Shown piece after piece: positions 33,465 through 45,860 of a stretch of DNA of 64,000 bases. The notes below the pieces were generated by a model, which saw only the letters and a list, made by a program, of their open reading frames with translations, had not been told where the DNA came from and made no database searches. The stretch spans positions 124,013,324 through 124,077,323 of the forward strand of contig NC_134460.1 of assembly GCF_047948215.1 (NCBI RefSeq), written 5' to 3'. Origin of the DNA: Lycorma delicatula. Its lineage: Eukaryota > Arthropoda > Insecta > Hemiptera > Fulgoridae. The translations under genes were made by a program, and so were the position numbers. How positions within the stretch are numbered: position 1 is the stretch's first letter; every line of letters starts with the position of its first letter.

Positions 33465-35292
33465 ACGTTTATCGTCTTGAGTTGTTTTAAATTATTAATT
33501 TCATTTTTTAATCAGTTTTTTTTTCTGAAAAAAGGCGTAGACAGGATTTTTTTTACGCGCAGAAGCCAATTTAATATAAAAAACCAGCATAAAAAAAATG
33601 AAGTTAATTCATTTATTATTACTCATATCCAATCTTGTATTTGTTGTTCTAATGGAAGTTAATGGATGTATTATCATAATGTATCATGTATTAATTATAA
33701 AGCAATGTTAAGAAATTTAAAAAAAATTGTTTAAATACGCTTTTGGTTAACTAATGAAAAAAAGATGCATTAAAATAGAAAAGTAATATTACTTTCATAT
33801 TAACTGAAAAATAAATTTTTATAATAAACTCTTTGATTAGATCCAAATAACATTTTATATTGACAATAATAATCTATCTAATAATCTGTTTTCTATTCTC
33901 GGTAGTGAATGTACTTTTATGTTCTCTCAGCTACATTTAATTATAATAATAAATATTGAATTTATTTAATGATAAAATTCCTTTAAATTTTGTATCACGA
34001 ATAATAAAAGCGTAGGCGCCCTTTATTGTATCACATAGCAAATTATCAATGAATTGATTCTAAAATACAGTGTAATTACATTTTATTTAATTATAAGAGA
34101 GTTTATTATAACATTCATTCTTGATTTAATATGAAAGAGAAATTATTTTTCTTTTTTTTATAATTAATTAGTTAAACACGTTTTAATGTTTTTAACTTTT
34201 TTTATTTTATATTTTTTAGTCTCGATAGTCTAAAAAAAATTACTGTCACAATCAGACAGCGTATTATTATGAAACTACTTCTCGGACACAATCTCAGGGA
34301 GATGTGTTAATTTATTATTTTTAAATATATGTATAAATGATGAACTCTACACAATTGTATACAATCGTAGATTGATTTCTTGTGAAATATATTGATGCAG
34401 CAAATGTAATAGCAGATATTCCACAATTAACTGCATCAATTTGACATTGAATCTTGAGGAAAATATTTTCATTGACTGGAGGTATAGGAATAATTTATTA
34501 AAAAATAATTCGTGCCAAATATTTAATTCTTTTCTATTCAAAGTATCTAAATACCTCACGCATGAAATGACCGTTATTGCATTACATAGCCAGGTCCAGA
34601 ACGAACAATAGCATTTTAGAAAAAATTTCCCTCAGTCTATAAAATTCGTATTGATAAATTAATTTCGATTCCACTTCCACTGCTGCCTGAAAAACGTCGC
34701 AGATAAAGAATTTGCATTCTTGTTTAAGATTAAGGAAATATTTGTAAATACTAATACTGATTATACGTATCTAACTGTAAATAAATTAACTGCTCCCTCG
34801 AAGACTCCACCTCTGTAAACAAGAGAATTGTTTTTACTAATTAATAAAAATTTGGTGTTGAAGAAACAATCATGTAGTTACGATACAGAAGCAAACATGA
34901 ATAACCGACTCAGACACATTTGTGTATAACATGCAATGATTCACTAACACTACTTGACAGCTGGCCATAACTAACCTATCTTCACATTATAGGCTACTCA
35001 TTTATTTTCTTACGTAGCAGAAAGCACAGCTGATAGGAAGTCTGCGGTCGAAATATCTCGTACGCATGCGCGTTTGTTTTAATTTCTTTTATTTACAAAC
35101 AACAAATTTTATATTAAAATAAGTTTTTTTGTGGAATTCTTTGTTATTAAGATATACTGTCATCGACAACAAGTACGACAGCAAACGTTTAGCCTTCTAT
35201 CTCGTATGGAGGTAGTTTAAATATTGTTGACAAAATTCTGACCAACTGCCGCGCAACACAGTGCACAAAACAAGTTAAATAAAGCATTATAA
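33465..35292. other. AT-rich stretch without a supported gene
   Basis: Short open frames (for example 33477-33662 plus and 34347-34559 minus) are low-complexity and match nothing I know. No RNA gene seen. Confidence 0.5.
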
Positions 35293-35948
35293 AATCGTAC
35301 AAGGAAGTATTGTAATCGCGAAAAATTTCCATTTTCAGTTTTCAATGGAAATATCCATTTTGACCAATCCTGAATCAATTTTGATTAGTTTCAGAGTGAC
35401 GTCCGTAGTACGTACATAAGCACGTACGTATGTAACTTGTTAACATAATTCAATAACGATTAGCCGTAGGATGTTGAAATTTTGAATTTAGGACTGTTGT
35501 AACATCTAGTTGTGCACCTCCCCTTTTGACTGCAATCGACCGGACCAAAAGTGTTCAAAAAGTAGTCAAAATTCAAAAAATTTGGAGTTTGACCTTTTTC
35601 TTAACTGCAATAATAAGCCGTGATTGAGAGCTTTTCAAAGATATAAGTGATACTTATTTTCATTAGTTCCAGAGTTATAGCCAAAAAAAAGTTTTTTTAA
35701 TGAAATATTTGGATCTTACAAGGGGAAGGCACATAGATTCAAATCCGACTTCATCTCCTTTTTTTTAACTTTTTTTTCTTTCAATTTAAATATACTGATT
35801 TGTTAATAATTATTAACCTGAAATTGTAAAAAAACTTTTACAATAAATAATAATTCAATAATAACAATAAAAAAAAAAGTACGAAAAAGTTTCAGAAGTT
35901 ATTAATGAAATAAAATTTTATGTGGTGGCTACATCAAATTGTTTTTAT
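35293..35948 (+). mobile_element. Family A non-autonomous element, copy A5
   Basis: Begins CGTACAAGGAAGTATTGTAATCGCG, where the outer half of the subterminal palindrome is altered. It contains the conserved body and ends near ATTTTATGTGGTGGCTACATCAAATTG, lacking the right terminal CGTACAAGGAAGT. Confidence 0.75.
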
Positions 35949-36044
35949 TGCTATTATTGAATTATTATTTATTGTGAAATTGTTTTTACGATCAGAGGTT
36001 AATAATTTATTAATAAACCAATATATTTAAATTAAAAAGAAAAA
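35949..36044 (-). repeat. Family A internal fragment
   Basis: Minus-oriented piece of the family's AT-rich 3' region (ATTGAATTATTATTTATTGTGAA..GATCAGAGGTTAATAA..AATATATTTAAATTAAAAAG) between A5 and A6. Confidence 0.6.
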
Positions 36045-36715
36045 AGAAAAAATCTGATGTGGATACTACATGACTTCCTTGTACGCCAGTTAAATTAAAT
36101 GCACACATTATTTTTTTTTTTTTTTCACTAATAACTTCTGATTTTTGATCATATTTTTTATCATTATTATTATTGAATTATTATTTATTGTAGAATTTTT
36201 TTTACAATTAGAGGTTTTTTAATAAATCAATATATTTAAATTAAAAAAAAGTTAAAAAAAAAGGAAATGAAGTCGGATTCGAACCAAATATTCCTTGGAT
36301 TCTCCTTGTAAAATCCAAATATTTCATAAATTAAAATTTTATTTGGTTGTAACTCTGAAACCAATGAAAATAAGTACCACACACGATACATCGTTGAAAT
36401 CTCTCAATGAGGGCTTTTTACTGCAGTTAAGAAAAAATCAAAAATCTAATTTTTTTTGGATTTTGGGGAAACTCGATTGCAATCAGAGGAGTAGTTGCAC
36501 AACTAGTTGTTACAAGAGTCCTAAATCCAAAATTTCAACATTCTACGGTTAATCGTTATGCGAGATACATACACAGATACGTAAGTACATACAGAAGTCA
36601 CGCTGAAATTAGTCAAAATGGATTCAGGGATGGTCAAAATTGATATTTCCGTTGAAATCTGAAAACCGAAATTTTTCGCGATCACAATACTTCTTTTACT
36701 TCGTAAATGGGATTA
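36045..36715 (-). mobile_element. Family A non-autonomous element, copy A6
   Basis: Begins AAATCTGATGTGGATACTACATGACTTCCTTGTACGCC and ends ATACTTCTTTTACTTCGTAAATGGG, where the terminal palindrome is mutated. It is inverted relative to A5, so A5 and A6 can pair over most of their length. Confidence 0.78.
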
Positions 36716-37498
36716 AAAAGGGAGTAAAAGGTTTCGTTAGAACACCTAACTGTTATGATTATTTACACAACATGAGGCGTTCATTAATTTCATAAATTTC
36801 CATGTATTTCTTACTTTTGTAAGGTTTTAAATTAGTTAGATTTAAACTTGTTCAGTAGCTTACAATATGTTTTGTTTTTAATAAATAGTGAAATGTATTC
36901 TTTTACAGCAGTTTAAGGTTAAGTAACACATTGTAGTTCTATTTCCCTTTGAGATCCATATTTGTTAGTACAAAAATAAAGTTGTTTAGATATAAACATT
37001 CAACTTTTAAAATTTATAAATAAATTTTATTATATTGACTTTTTTGTATTTATTTTTGAGTAAATAAACATTTTGTTCTCTCAGTCACCAGAACGTTTCT
37101 CAGTTATTGCATAAATGTTCAATAAATTTGACGTCATTGTTTTAACACGTTAGTTCTTCCAATTTATTATTTGCGAAATAAATCTACATTCCAAACATGT
37201 ACTTTTCGTACGTGATGCAGTCTGGAAATAGTTTTTCATTTGTCTCCTTTCTTGTAACTATAGTGACAGTTGCAATTCTCATTTTATAAACATCACAAAC
37301 TTTATTTAAGTATGAAAATAAAAAAAAAAAGAACTGAAAACGTTATGGTGAGGAAAGTACTAATATTTGAAAATTCTCTACTTCCTTGATATTAATTTTT
37401 CATTAAAGTAGCTTAGCCATATAATTTCTTTATTGTTATGTACTTTGTTTTATTATTAATTAAAGATAGTAAAAAAAGTAATACCTTTGAAATAAATT
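36716..37498. other. AT-rich spacer
   Basis: No feature recognised. Confidence 0.5.
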
Positions 37499-37501
37499 AT
37501 A

Positions 37502-38860
37502 CAGTGGTTATTTTAAAACGCAACCGATTAAAAAAAAAAAAATTAATGAAAAGAAAAAAAATAGTAAAAAAAAATTAAAGAAAAAAAAGGAAATTAATTT
37601 AAAGAAAAGTAATGTGCTATATTTAATGTGATTAGTTAAAATATTATAATTATTAGTTCAAATCAATGTTAAAACCAAATTTTTTTATAAAAAATGTTAA
37701 AATTTCCCATATTTTCATCAATACAATCCTTTACCTTCTTTTTCATATTCCGTGCAATTTTTCAAAGTATCTCTTTTTCAATTTCTCGTAATTTTTGAGA
37801 AATGTTGAGTTATGTTGCCTTCAGTTCTTCAATGCTGTGTGGATTACTTTTTAATACACAACCTTTTAAATATTCCCAGCCTGCAAGCCTGCAAGAGAAA
37901 TAACAGGTGGCCTAACTGGTTGTAAGTCAGTCAATATTATTCCTTCACCAAATAAATTTCTCAAAAGGTCCATTGTTCTTGCCGTGTGAAATGTGGCCCT
38001 ATCTTATTGAAACCACAAACTTCTCTCATTTAATTATAAATTTACAATAAACTACTATACAATTTCTTGGTAGAGATCTGCAAAAAGAGTGTTTTCAAAG
38101 AATATGGGAAAAACTATTCTTCGCCTGGAAATTGCACACCACATACCAATTTTCTGTGGTTGTAGAAGTCGTGAATGGATGATGTGATGATTGTTTGAGC
38201 TTCTATAGCGATCATTCCGACTATTAACGTAATCGCTCAAATGAAACTAAGCCTCATCAAAAACAATATATTTAACAAACGAACAAACTGATTTAACCAC
38301 TGACAGTAGTGGAGCCCAGCATCATAATCAACCGGATGTAATACATGCATTCAGTTTGACTTTAAGTTAAGTAGCGGGGTAGCTTTAAAGGCACAATACA
38401 GTGATATTCCTTTTTGTTGCTCAAGTTTTCGTAATGATTTGTTTGGCGAGTTTAAAAAGCTTTTCCTAACATCTTCCAATATTTCGTCATTAAGTACTGA
38501 ATGTTTCCGGCTATGTCTTTGATTGCAGACAGGACTATTCCCTCTATATTTCTTAACTAAAAGATGAATTGAAGATTTATTTTGTACATTCTTATTCGGA
38601 AACTGCAACTGAAAAGATTCTTGGTACAAAATAAAAGATTTAGTTGTTAAACAATTTTCCACAATAAAAATCCTTTCTTCGGAGTTCAAAACCATTTCTT
38701 CTTAAAAAAAACCACAAAAACCAAAAAAGAAACAGAAAATTATTACAGCTGATTATAAAATAATAACAATTGGTAGTGGTGCCAACCTCTTCAACCAAAA
38801 TTATTGTATTAACATTTCTAAAAAGTATTTTCCTTGGGTTGTGTTTTAAAACAAACAATA
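37502..38860 (-). pseudogene. Tc1/mariner-superfamily element with DUF4817-like transposase, dead but full span
   Basis: The cut-and-paste transposase is read on the minus strand. The N-terminal helix-turn-helix region (38351-38695) starts MVLNSEERIFIVENCL and includes SSIHLLVKKYRG and NSPNKSLRKLEQQKGIS. Next comes a catalytic-core piece FHLSDYVNSRN..IGMWCAISRRRIVFPIFFEN (38240-38070), then DRATFHTARTMDLLR (about 38010). The stretch where a SPD..DFFLWG block is expected is degraded. Many stops break the frame. The termini are CAGTGGTTATTTTAAAACGC (37502) and GGTTGTGTTTTAAAACAAACAATA (38837-38860), imperfect inverted repeats, each bordered by TA (37500-37501 and 38861-38862). The span of 1.36 kb fits a Tc1/mariner element. 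Confidence 0.78.
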
Positions 38861-38862
38861 TA

Positions 38863-40499
38863 ATACAAATATGATATACTCGTGTGTATATGTATATAAT
38901 ACATATTAAATTACCCTTACATTTACCTTAGGCAAATTTTGTTTGTAATAAGGGTTAAATTATTACAATAAAGGTAAAAAATTTTAAATAATTTAATTTT
39001 ATGGAAGTATATTTTCGTTAATCTTTATTTATTTTAGGAATGTTATTTAGAAATTAATATTTTAATTTTGCAAAATCATTAAAATAATTCATTCAGGTTT
39101 TTATTAGCGTGATTGGGTTATTTTTCCTAAAACTATTGTAAAAAAACCTATAAAATATAATGCGATAAATTTAAATTGAATGATCAATTAGTCATAAATT
39201 AAAAATTTATTTAAAAAATAATAATATTTGTATATCTAAGATGAACATTTACTAATTTCAGAATTCTTTCTTTTCAAACAACCAAACTGTACACCAAAAA
39301 TTTGTATAATGTTAATTACGACACTTTTATTACCAATTAAGGAACTGTTATGCCTTGGAATTTCCGGGAATATAGATTGTAAAAGACGCTCATAAATCGT
39401 ACGTACAAGATTCTTACTATTCGAAACTACAGATATTCGTACTTCACATAATCGTACTTAAACGTCATCACATAATTAATGAACTGTCGCTTATCTCTAG
39501 AATAAATTTTATAAAATGCCATATCCTTGACGTGTAGAAACTAACTGGAAATCAAAAATCAAAATGGAATCAAAATAATCAAACCAAATTACTATCAATA
39601 TCTATTTTCTTTTTTTTTATTCAAGCAAAAATAACTTCGTGAAATACAAAAAAAGCTGGCAAAGAATTGTATAGAAAAACTGCATCTGGCTTAGAATTCA
39701 TGCAGTCCAATCATTTTATGTTCTATTTGTAGCTTCATGTGAAATCTTTTTTGTTATTGAAAAATAACAGTCGAAACACAATTTTGTTTCACATTTTTGA
39801 GTAAAAATATTTGTTTCTAATTCTAAAACATTTTACAAATTTCAAAGTCTATCCAACGGTTACGATTATGGACTCTTTGCTTTTTATCGCCTTTATGACG
39901 TTTATATAATTTTTAAAAACCCCGAAGAGGAAAGTTTGATGAATCAATAATACAATAAAATTCATACAAAATATAAACGAAAATATGTTTCATGAATATT
40001 CAAAAATGTAAAATACATTCTTTCCCCTCCGAAGGTAGTACCTGTCTACAAGTTTGAAGAAAATCGGTCAACGTGGTCTAGAGTAATAAGACCAAATTGT
40101 CCGTATGTACAACCGTACATACGCACAAACGTCCGTCTGACAAAAATATTTTTTTTTAGATTTGAGGGAACAAAAACACACACGGGAATAAAAACATTTT
40201 TTGCATATTATTTACTATTTATTTAATTTTTTTTTTTTTTTTTGTTAATTTTGTTTAATATCTCCTGAAGGCACTAAACTTAAAAGAACGATGCTTTTAA
40301 ACTTTTTTTTACTGATCTATATACTTTTCTGTTATTTTTATAGTTGATACAGCACTACATATTCCTATAGTCGGAAAATAAAATTCTATCGCCTCAAAAT
40401 ATGTATTTAGGTTTTTTTTTTAATTTTTAGGGAATGTCTATGAGATAATATCGATAATTCAAGCTGAAAACCGAATTATTTTGACTACCAAGGCAATAT
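38863..40499. other. AT-rich stretch, nothing firmly recognised
   Basis: A palindrome GTATGTACAACCGTACATAC lies near 40100-40119, next to TGAAGAAAATCGGTCAACG, which reads like part of another dispersed repeat. No gene. Confidence 0.45.
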
Positions 40500-41085
40500 T
40501 TTTCATGTTTTGTTTTTTTTTTTTTGTTATTGAATTATATTCATCGTAAAAAAATGTTTACAATTACAGGTTAATAATAAATTATTAATAAATCAATAAA
40601 TTTAAATTAAAAAAAACAAGCTAAAAAAAGGAGATGAAGACTGATTCTAACCGATGTGCCTTCCTCTTGTAAGATCAAATATTTCATTAATTAAAATTTT
40701 ATTTGGCTACAACTCTGGAACCAAAAAAAATAAGTACCACTTATGAAAAGCTATATTATCGTTGAAAAGCTCTTTGTGAGGGCTTATTACTACAGTTAAG
40801 AAAAAGTCAAAAACTAATTTTTTTTTTGGATTTTGGTTTTTTTGGAAACTTTTGGTTCAGTCGATTGCAATCATAAAGGGAGGTGTACAACTAGATGATA
40901 CAGGAGTCCTAAATCCAAAATTTCAACATCGTACGGCTAATCGTTTTTGAGTTACGCGAGATGCATACGTACGTACAGACGTCATACCGAAACTAGTCAA
41001 AATGGATTAAAGGATGGTCAAAATAGATATTTCGGTTGAAATCTGAAAATTTAAATTTTTCTTATTACAATACTTCCTTGTACTT
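40500..41085 (-). mobile_element. Family A non-autonomous element, copy A7 (right end missing)
   Basis: The body matches from GTTATTGAATTATATTCATCG to the left-end motif ACAATACTTCCTTGTACTT at about 41066-41085. The opposite terminal CGTACAAGGAAGT is absent. Confidence 0.72.
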
Positions 41086-41832
41086 GAAAAGCGTTATATT
41101 TTAATAAAAGCTTCAAGGTTTTTTCTTTCTTGTCAATTTTTAAAATTTAACTTTTATAAATAAATATTAATTTAACCTATATTTACATTACATGTTTATA
41201 ATTTATTTATAATTACAAGTATGATTTTATTAATAAATCAAAAAGCAACATTTTTTGGGGGATTGGATTTATAAGTCAGTTATTATTATTCCTTATCGAA
41301 TATCTAAAAAATCGACGAAGCTATAACTAGATTTTTTTGATAAATGTATCTGGTTTTACCTATAAAAAAAACTTTAAATCTCTATCCTATATGTTTTTAC
41401 ATATTTTTATTCATGTTGATGAAGATTTTAATTTAGCAAGAAATAAATTAAACAAAATAAGAATAATTTGAAATAGCTACATTTTCTCATTATATATAAA
41501 GTTTAAACAAAAAAACAGAATAACCTGGAAGAGGTGGAGATTTTCTATTAAAACCCTTTTTTTTATTAAAAGAAAAATGTATTTTTAATTGAAATAAAAA
41601 ACCTCAAATTTTCGTTGAATCCAGGTTCAACCAGTTCCTCCACAATCTCACAAACCCTCTTTTAAAATCTCGACTTCAAAATTTTACAGCACAAATGCCT
41701 GATATGTAAAAGGCACTATCCCAAATTTAAAAAAGTTTGATCCAGCCGTTCCCCGGGCTATTAACACTTCTAGAATACAATTTACCCCCTTTTTTTATCT
41801 CTTAGCATTAAATGATTCCGAGTCCAAAAACT
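41086..41832. other. AT-rich spacer
   Basis: No feature recognised. Confidence 0.5.
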
Positions 41833-41994
41833 CAGCCGGCCTCCGTGGCGCGAGTAGTAGCGCCTTGCACTTTCACCCGGAGGTCTCGGATTCGAATCCC
41901 ATTCAGGCATGGGATCTTTCACAGCCGCTACAAAGTATTCATCTCATCCTCGGAAAAAAAATTGCTTAACTATGGACCCGGAGGTTAAAAAAAA
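41833..41994 (+). mobile_element. SINE C copy
   Basis: GGCCTCCGTGGCGCGAGTAGTAGCG (box A), CTTTCACCCGGAGGTCTCG, GATTCGAATCCCATTCAGGC (box B), ATGGGATCTTTCACAGCCGCTACAAAG, TATGGACCCGGAGG and an A-tail of nine. Complete in outline. No clear duplication found. Confidence 0.85.
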
Positions 41995-42029
41995 AGTACT
42001 TTTATGGAATACCGGCATCACCACTTAAT

Positions 42030-43330
42030 TCCTTCAAATCGGTGGCTATCCAAATGAATTTCTTTATTGATCGTTAATTTTGGTATTGTTGCATTATTTC
42101 ATTTGAAATATCCTGGAAAATTATTTACTTACTGACTGTTATACGGCGACTTCCGACTGCCAGGTATCCGTTATTGCATCGAATATTCTCAGGAGCGGTT
42201 TCTCGCCTCCTATCATGTAATACTGCATGAATTCGGCGAAGTAGGATTCCACGTGATGCCTGACCATTTTTCTGTGCTTTTTATTCTACCATTTCAGCGT
42301 TAACAATAAGCGTTTAACATAAGAGGATTGACGAAACTGTACCGATGATTTTCACTATAATAGCGGAGTCCTTTCATTTCTAGTGCATCGCTTTAGTATG
42401 CACGCCAGGAATCTACAATATGTTCCCGTCGTTAACATTAACTTTGATAGCATTCACCAGGGTTTTCATAGATATTTCACAACTAAAACTCTGGCCGTTT
42501 TTACGACAAATGCCGCCTAAATTGTTGTAAGTAGTCGTGACCTGATTTTTGCGCCTCATGAACAGCATCTTATCTATTTCGACTACCATACACTTTCCCC
42601 AATTTTATCTTACCTGTGCTGTTCAATATAGTCGACACACACTTCTATAATGAATTTATTCCAATTTCGTACTGTATTCGGATCCATACCCAATTCACGG
42701 CGACTCCGAGCAGCATTTAATAGTTCGAACGTCCAGCTATATAGAAAACGTCATGAAGCTGAGGTTTGAAATTTTCAGCCACATACCAACACGTATACTG
42801 ACTTTCGACCACCGGCAAGTACATTTGTTACAATGCCATTCAACACCGTCAGTTTCGTAAACACGCGGTCAAAATCCGTATATGTCCACTTAATAGCCCG
42901 TCGACCAATAATTAGTTAGTTCTTAGATGGCGCCACTGATACGATATATTTAAATAAGAAAATAAATAAATAAAATCTAACTTAACTTAACCTATGTTCG
43001 CTAACCTTCGCTCGCTAGTCAAGGTTAACGAGTGGAGCGAGCGTAGGGTAAGTTTAGTTAGATTATATTTATTTATTTTCTTATTTCAATATAGCATTTC
43101 AGTGGTGCCATCTAAGAACTAACTAACTGCTTGGTCGACGGGCTATTAAGCGTTGTGGGCATATAACGGATTTTGACCGCGTCTTTCGACCTGAAGACTC
43201 ATAGCGTGTCCGTTGCGACATGCCCTGGTTTCCGGTAGAATGCCAAGCAGTTGCAGGATTTCGATGGCGTTGTATTCCTTAGCAGTTAAATTCCAAATAT
43301 CCACGGTAGCGAAATTAAACTGCTTTCATG
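42030..43330 (-). pseudogene. Merlin / IS1595-like transposase relic
   Basis: Minus-strand pieces follow the order of ISXO2/IS1595-type (eukaryotic Merlin) transposases. An N-terminal segment NAIEILQLLGILPETRACRNGHAMSLQVERR (about 43290-43182) precedes the foldback. After it come VYETDGVEWHCNKCTCRW (zinc-binding CxxC) and RVGMWLKISNLS at about 42860-42760. The first catalytic aspartate lies in KCMVVEIDKMLFMRRK at about 42600-42550. A GVHTKAM motif (family GAHTNTIE) is at about 42400, and a C-terminal ESYF-like, then MQYYMIGGEKP-like region at about 42230-42200 after frame changes. Stops and frameshifts are numerous. This lineage is known for cut-and-paste transposition. Identification is by recalled family motifs, and terminal repeats were not located. 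Confidence 0.6.
42864..43181. mobile_element. Palindromic foldback inserted in the Merlin-like frame
   Basis: Arms of about 145 bp pair closely. CGCGGTCAAAATCCGTATATG matches CATATAACGGATTTTGACCGCG, TTAATAGCCCGTCGACCAA matches TTGGTCGACGGGCTATTAA, TTCTTAGATGGCGCCACTGA matches TCAGTGGTGCCATCTAAGAA, and CTTCGCTCGCT matches AGCGAGCG. The loop, around CTAGTCAAGGTTAACGAG at about 43013-43030, is short. The Merlin-like reading frame stops at its right edge (..LQVERR) and resumes at its left edge (VYETDG..), so the insertion boundaries are quite clear. Flanks are CG-rich and palindromic, leaving the duplication length ambiguous. Confidence 0.85.
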
Positions 43331-45157
43331 ATAAACGCATAGACCATAATAAGCAGCTAGCTATAACGCTTTAGATACTGATACAAAGTTGAATTTTCGT
43401 CATTATTATAACGAAACATCAATCTCATCTTATTTTTCAGTAAGAAGCATATAATCAAATATCATTCCTGTACAGTTAAAAATAAACAAATTCTACTTAA
43501 ACAAACGACATTTTATTCGATAAAAGTACCAAAGGTAATTTTAAGCATGCTTACAATACTTTTCCTATGTTTATAATGTATGCGCTGTAATAGTATGTAA
43601 AACCACCCGGAAAGTAACTAAAAAAAAGAAATCAACATTATCATATCCTACGTAATGAAATTAATGCGTAATACGTAAAATTCAGTATGATATGACCACA
43701 TTCTGCTCAATTCGACCTTTGATCCCTAACAACCAAATTGAGGCAGAACATCAAGGTATGCTTTCCAAGATTACCCGCTCTTTGTAGTTAAATTTTCACG
43801 CTGAAAGAGTGCATTCACTGCAAAATACATAGTAAAACACGGGTTTGAGATGACACCAAAGATTACAAAAAAAAAACCAATAAATTTTGTCAAGGGGTCA
43901 AAAGTCAAAATATGTTGTATGTGGACGTATTTTTTCACGAGTTTTTCGATACATTAAAGAACGGCTACTTTCAATGATGAATATGTGTTCACATTAAATT
44001 TACATGTTGAAACAGTTGATTTACTGAAAAACTCATAGTAAAATACATGGTTTAACTGTAAACACCATGATTAATTTACGATGATGATGTAGGTCATCAT
44101 TACTTTCAGCGAAAGCGGGTGTTGCAATTTTTAATTTTTTATATAGTTGTGATAGCTAATTATTGACAACTGATGTTATTTTACATAAGAAACGGGATTT
44201 CTCAGAAATATCTTTAAAAAAAAATAAAAAGGCGTATCTCAAAAACGGTGTGTGCTAGATCACTTTTAACGCGATTTTGAAAGGCTTAACCGAAACGTTA
44301 ATTTATGATCACCCGGAACGATTGGTCCTAGTCCCATGCATCTAGGTCCAACCATTCTCGAGATAATAGCGCGAGCGAAATTCGCATATATCAATTCACC
44401 TCATACCAACTTTTCACTATGGATTTTTCAATAAATCTATCCCTTCATCTTGTAAGTTTAAGAAAAACTATGTTGAGATTCTATATCAATCGGTCATCAT
44501 TACTTTCAGTGAAACGGGGTGCAATTCTTTATTGTATATTTTCCTTCAGATTTGTGAGACTAATATAATTTCATATGAAGCCGTAAAATACAGTAAATTT
44601 ATCGATCAAACAGGTTCTACATCACAATTCATAGTTTGTTATGAATGTATTCTATAGCATTAACATACTATAGACTGTTTATGACGTCAGGGGATTCCCT
44701 ATAGCAACGTCAGTCATTCATAATAAGTTGTTTTTTTTTTTTACATTATTGGTATAAATAGATATTACAATAGATATTACCATTGATCTTTAATCTCTAC
44801 TTAATGTAAATAAGTTTTTCTACGCTTGCGTAGTAGCATATTAATCGATGTAATCTATTCATATGGTATTTTCACCGATTTTAAGCTAATTATCAATACA
44901 AATTCGGGTTTTTTTAACACTACAAAATTATATCAAAACGGTGGAAAACAATTTAAAGTATGGTATTGTAATAAAGAAAAGAATAAATAGAATTAATTGA
45001 ATTATACAATAATACGGCTTTTTATGAGGTTAAAGGTGATAATAAAGTCGAAACAACTAAAATTAACACCAGTATGTATGTTTACATTAACAAATTATTT
45101 CTTATCTGCATTTCCCATACATTGATGAATAAAAAAAAAAAAACGACTTCTTGAACT
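43331..45157. other. Mixed AT-rich stretch with a short internal direct repeat
   Basis: GGTCATCATTACTTTCAGCGAAAGCGGGT (about 44092) recurs as GGTCATCATTACTTTCAGTGAAACGGGGT (about 44492), followed in both by a GCAATT..TTTT tract. 44220-44400 has balanced composition (AACGCGATTTTGAAAGGCTT) but no recognised gene. Confidence 0.45.
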
Positions 45158-45236
45158 TCGAACCATGTGATTGCGGGGTAAGAATTACTGACGCCTTAAC
45201 CCACTCAGCTACACCCTCTACCGACGTTGTCAATGA
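45158..45236 (-). repeat. tRNA-like sequence (tRNA-derived repeat or pseudogene)
   Basis: The minus strand reads GTAGCTGAGTGGGTTAAGGCG (box A like), then CATGGTTCGAAGTTC (box B like), followed by a T-run. The arms do not pair into a sound cloverleaf, so it is not called as a functional tRNA. It differs from SINE families B and C. Confidence 0.5.
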
Positions 45237-45596
45237 AAATTGTATTACATAAGTTGCATGTTATCTTTTACGTATAATGAATGTTAACAGCAATTACCAT
45301 ATGATCATTACAATTGTTTCCTTATTTATATTATATGTTTTCATATTGGTTCTAAGTACTCGAACCAAGTAAGCAAAAAAGTGTCTAATTAACAAAACAA
45401 AACTTTTTAAAAAAAGTCATTGCGGAAAAAATAAAACTTTTTGTTATTTCAACTCACCTTATTTTTTTCAATCACAATGCAATTATGTGATGATGCTGCA
45501 AGTCTTCATTTAATAAATTCTCTAAATATGGAACATCAATAAATTTATATACTAATATAAAAATCTTTAGGTTGATTAATTTTATTCAAATCTGAG

Positions 45597-45613
45597 TGTG
45601 TAAAGATCATTAG

Positions 45614-45669
<56 letters not shown>

Positions 45670-45694
45670 CTAATGATCTTTACACATACACATT

Positions 45695-45743
<49 letters not shown>
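45597..45743. repeat. (TA)n microsatellite inside an inverted repeat
   Basis: GTGTAAAGATCATTAGCTATATA before the first TA tract is mirrored by TATATAGCTAATGATCTTTACAC after it (ending about 45686). A second TA tract follows to about 45743. It can fold into one long hairpin and is likely unstable in length. Confidence 0.88.
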
Positions 45744-45751
<8 letters not shown>

Positions 45752-45860
45752 ATTTCTAAAAAAACCCGGAAAAGTGGAAATAAAAGACATTAGAAAACAA
45801 ATTATGTTACAAATAACTTGTAATGAAAAAAACAAATAAATTGTTTGAAGATGTTATAAC

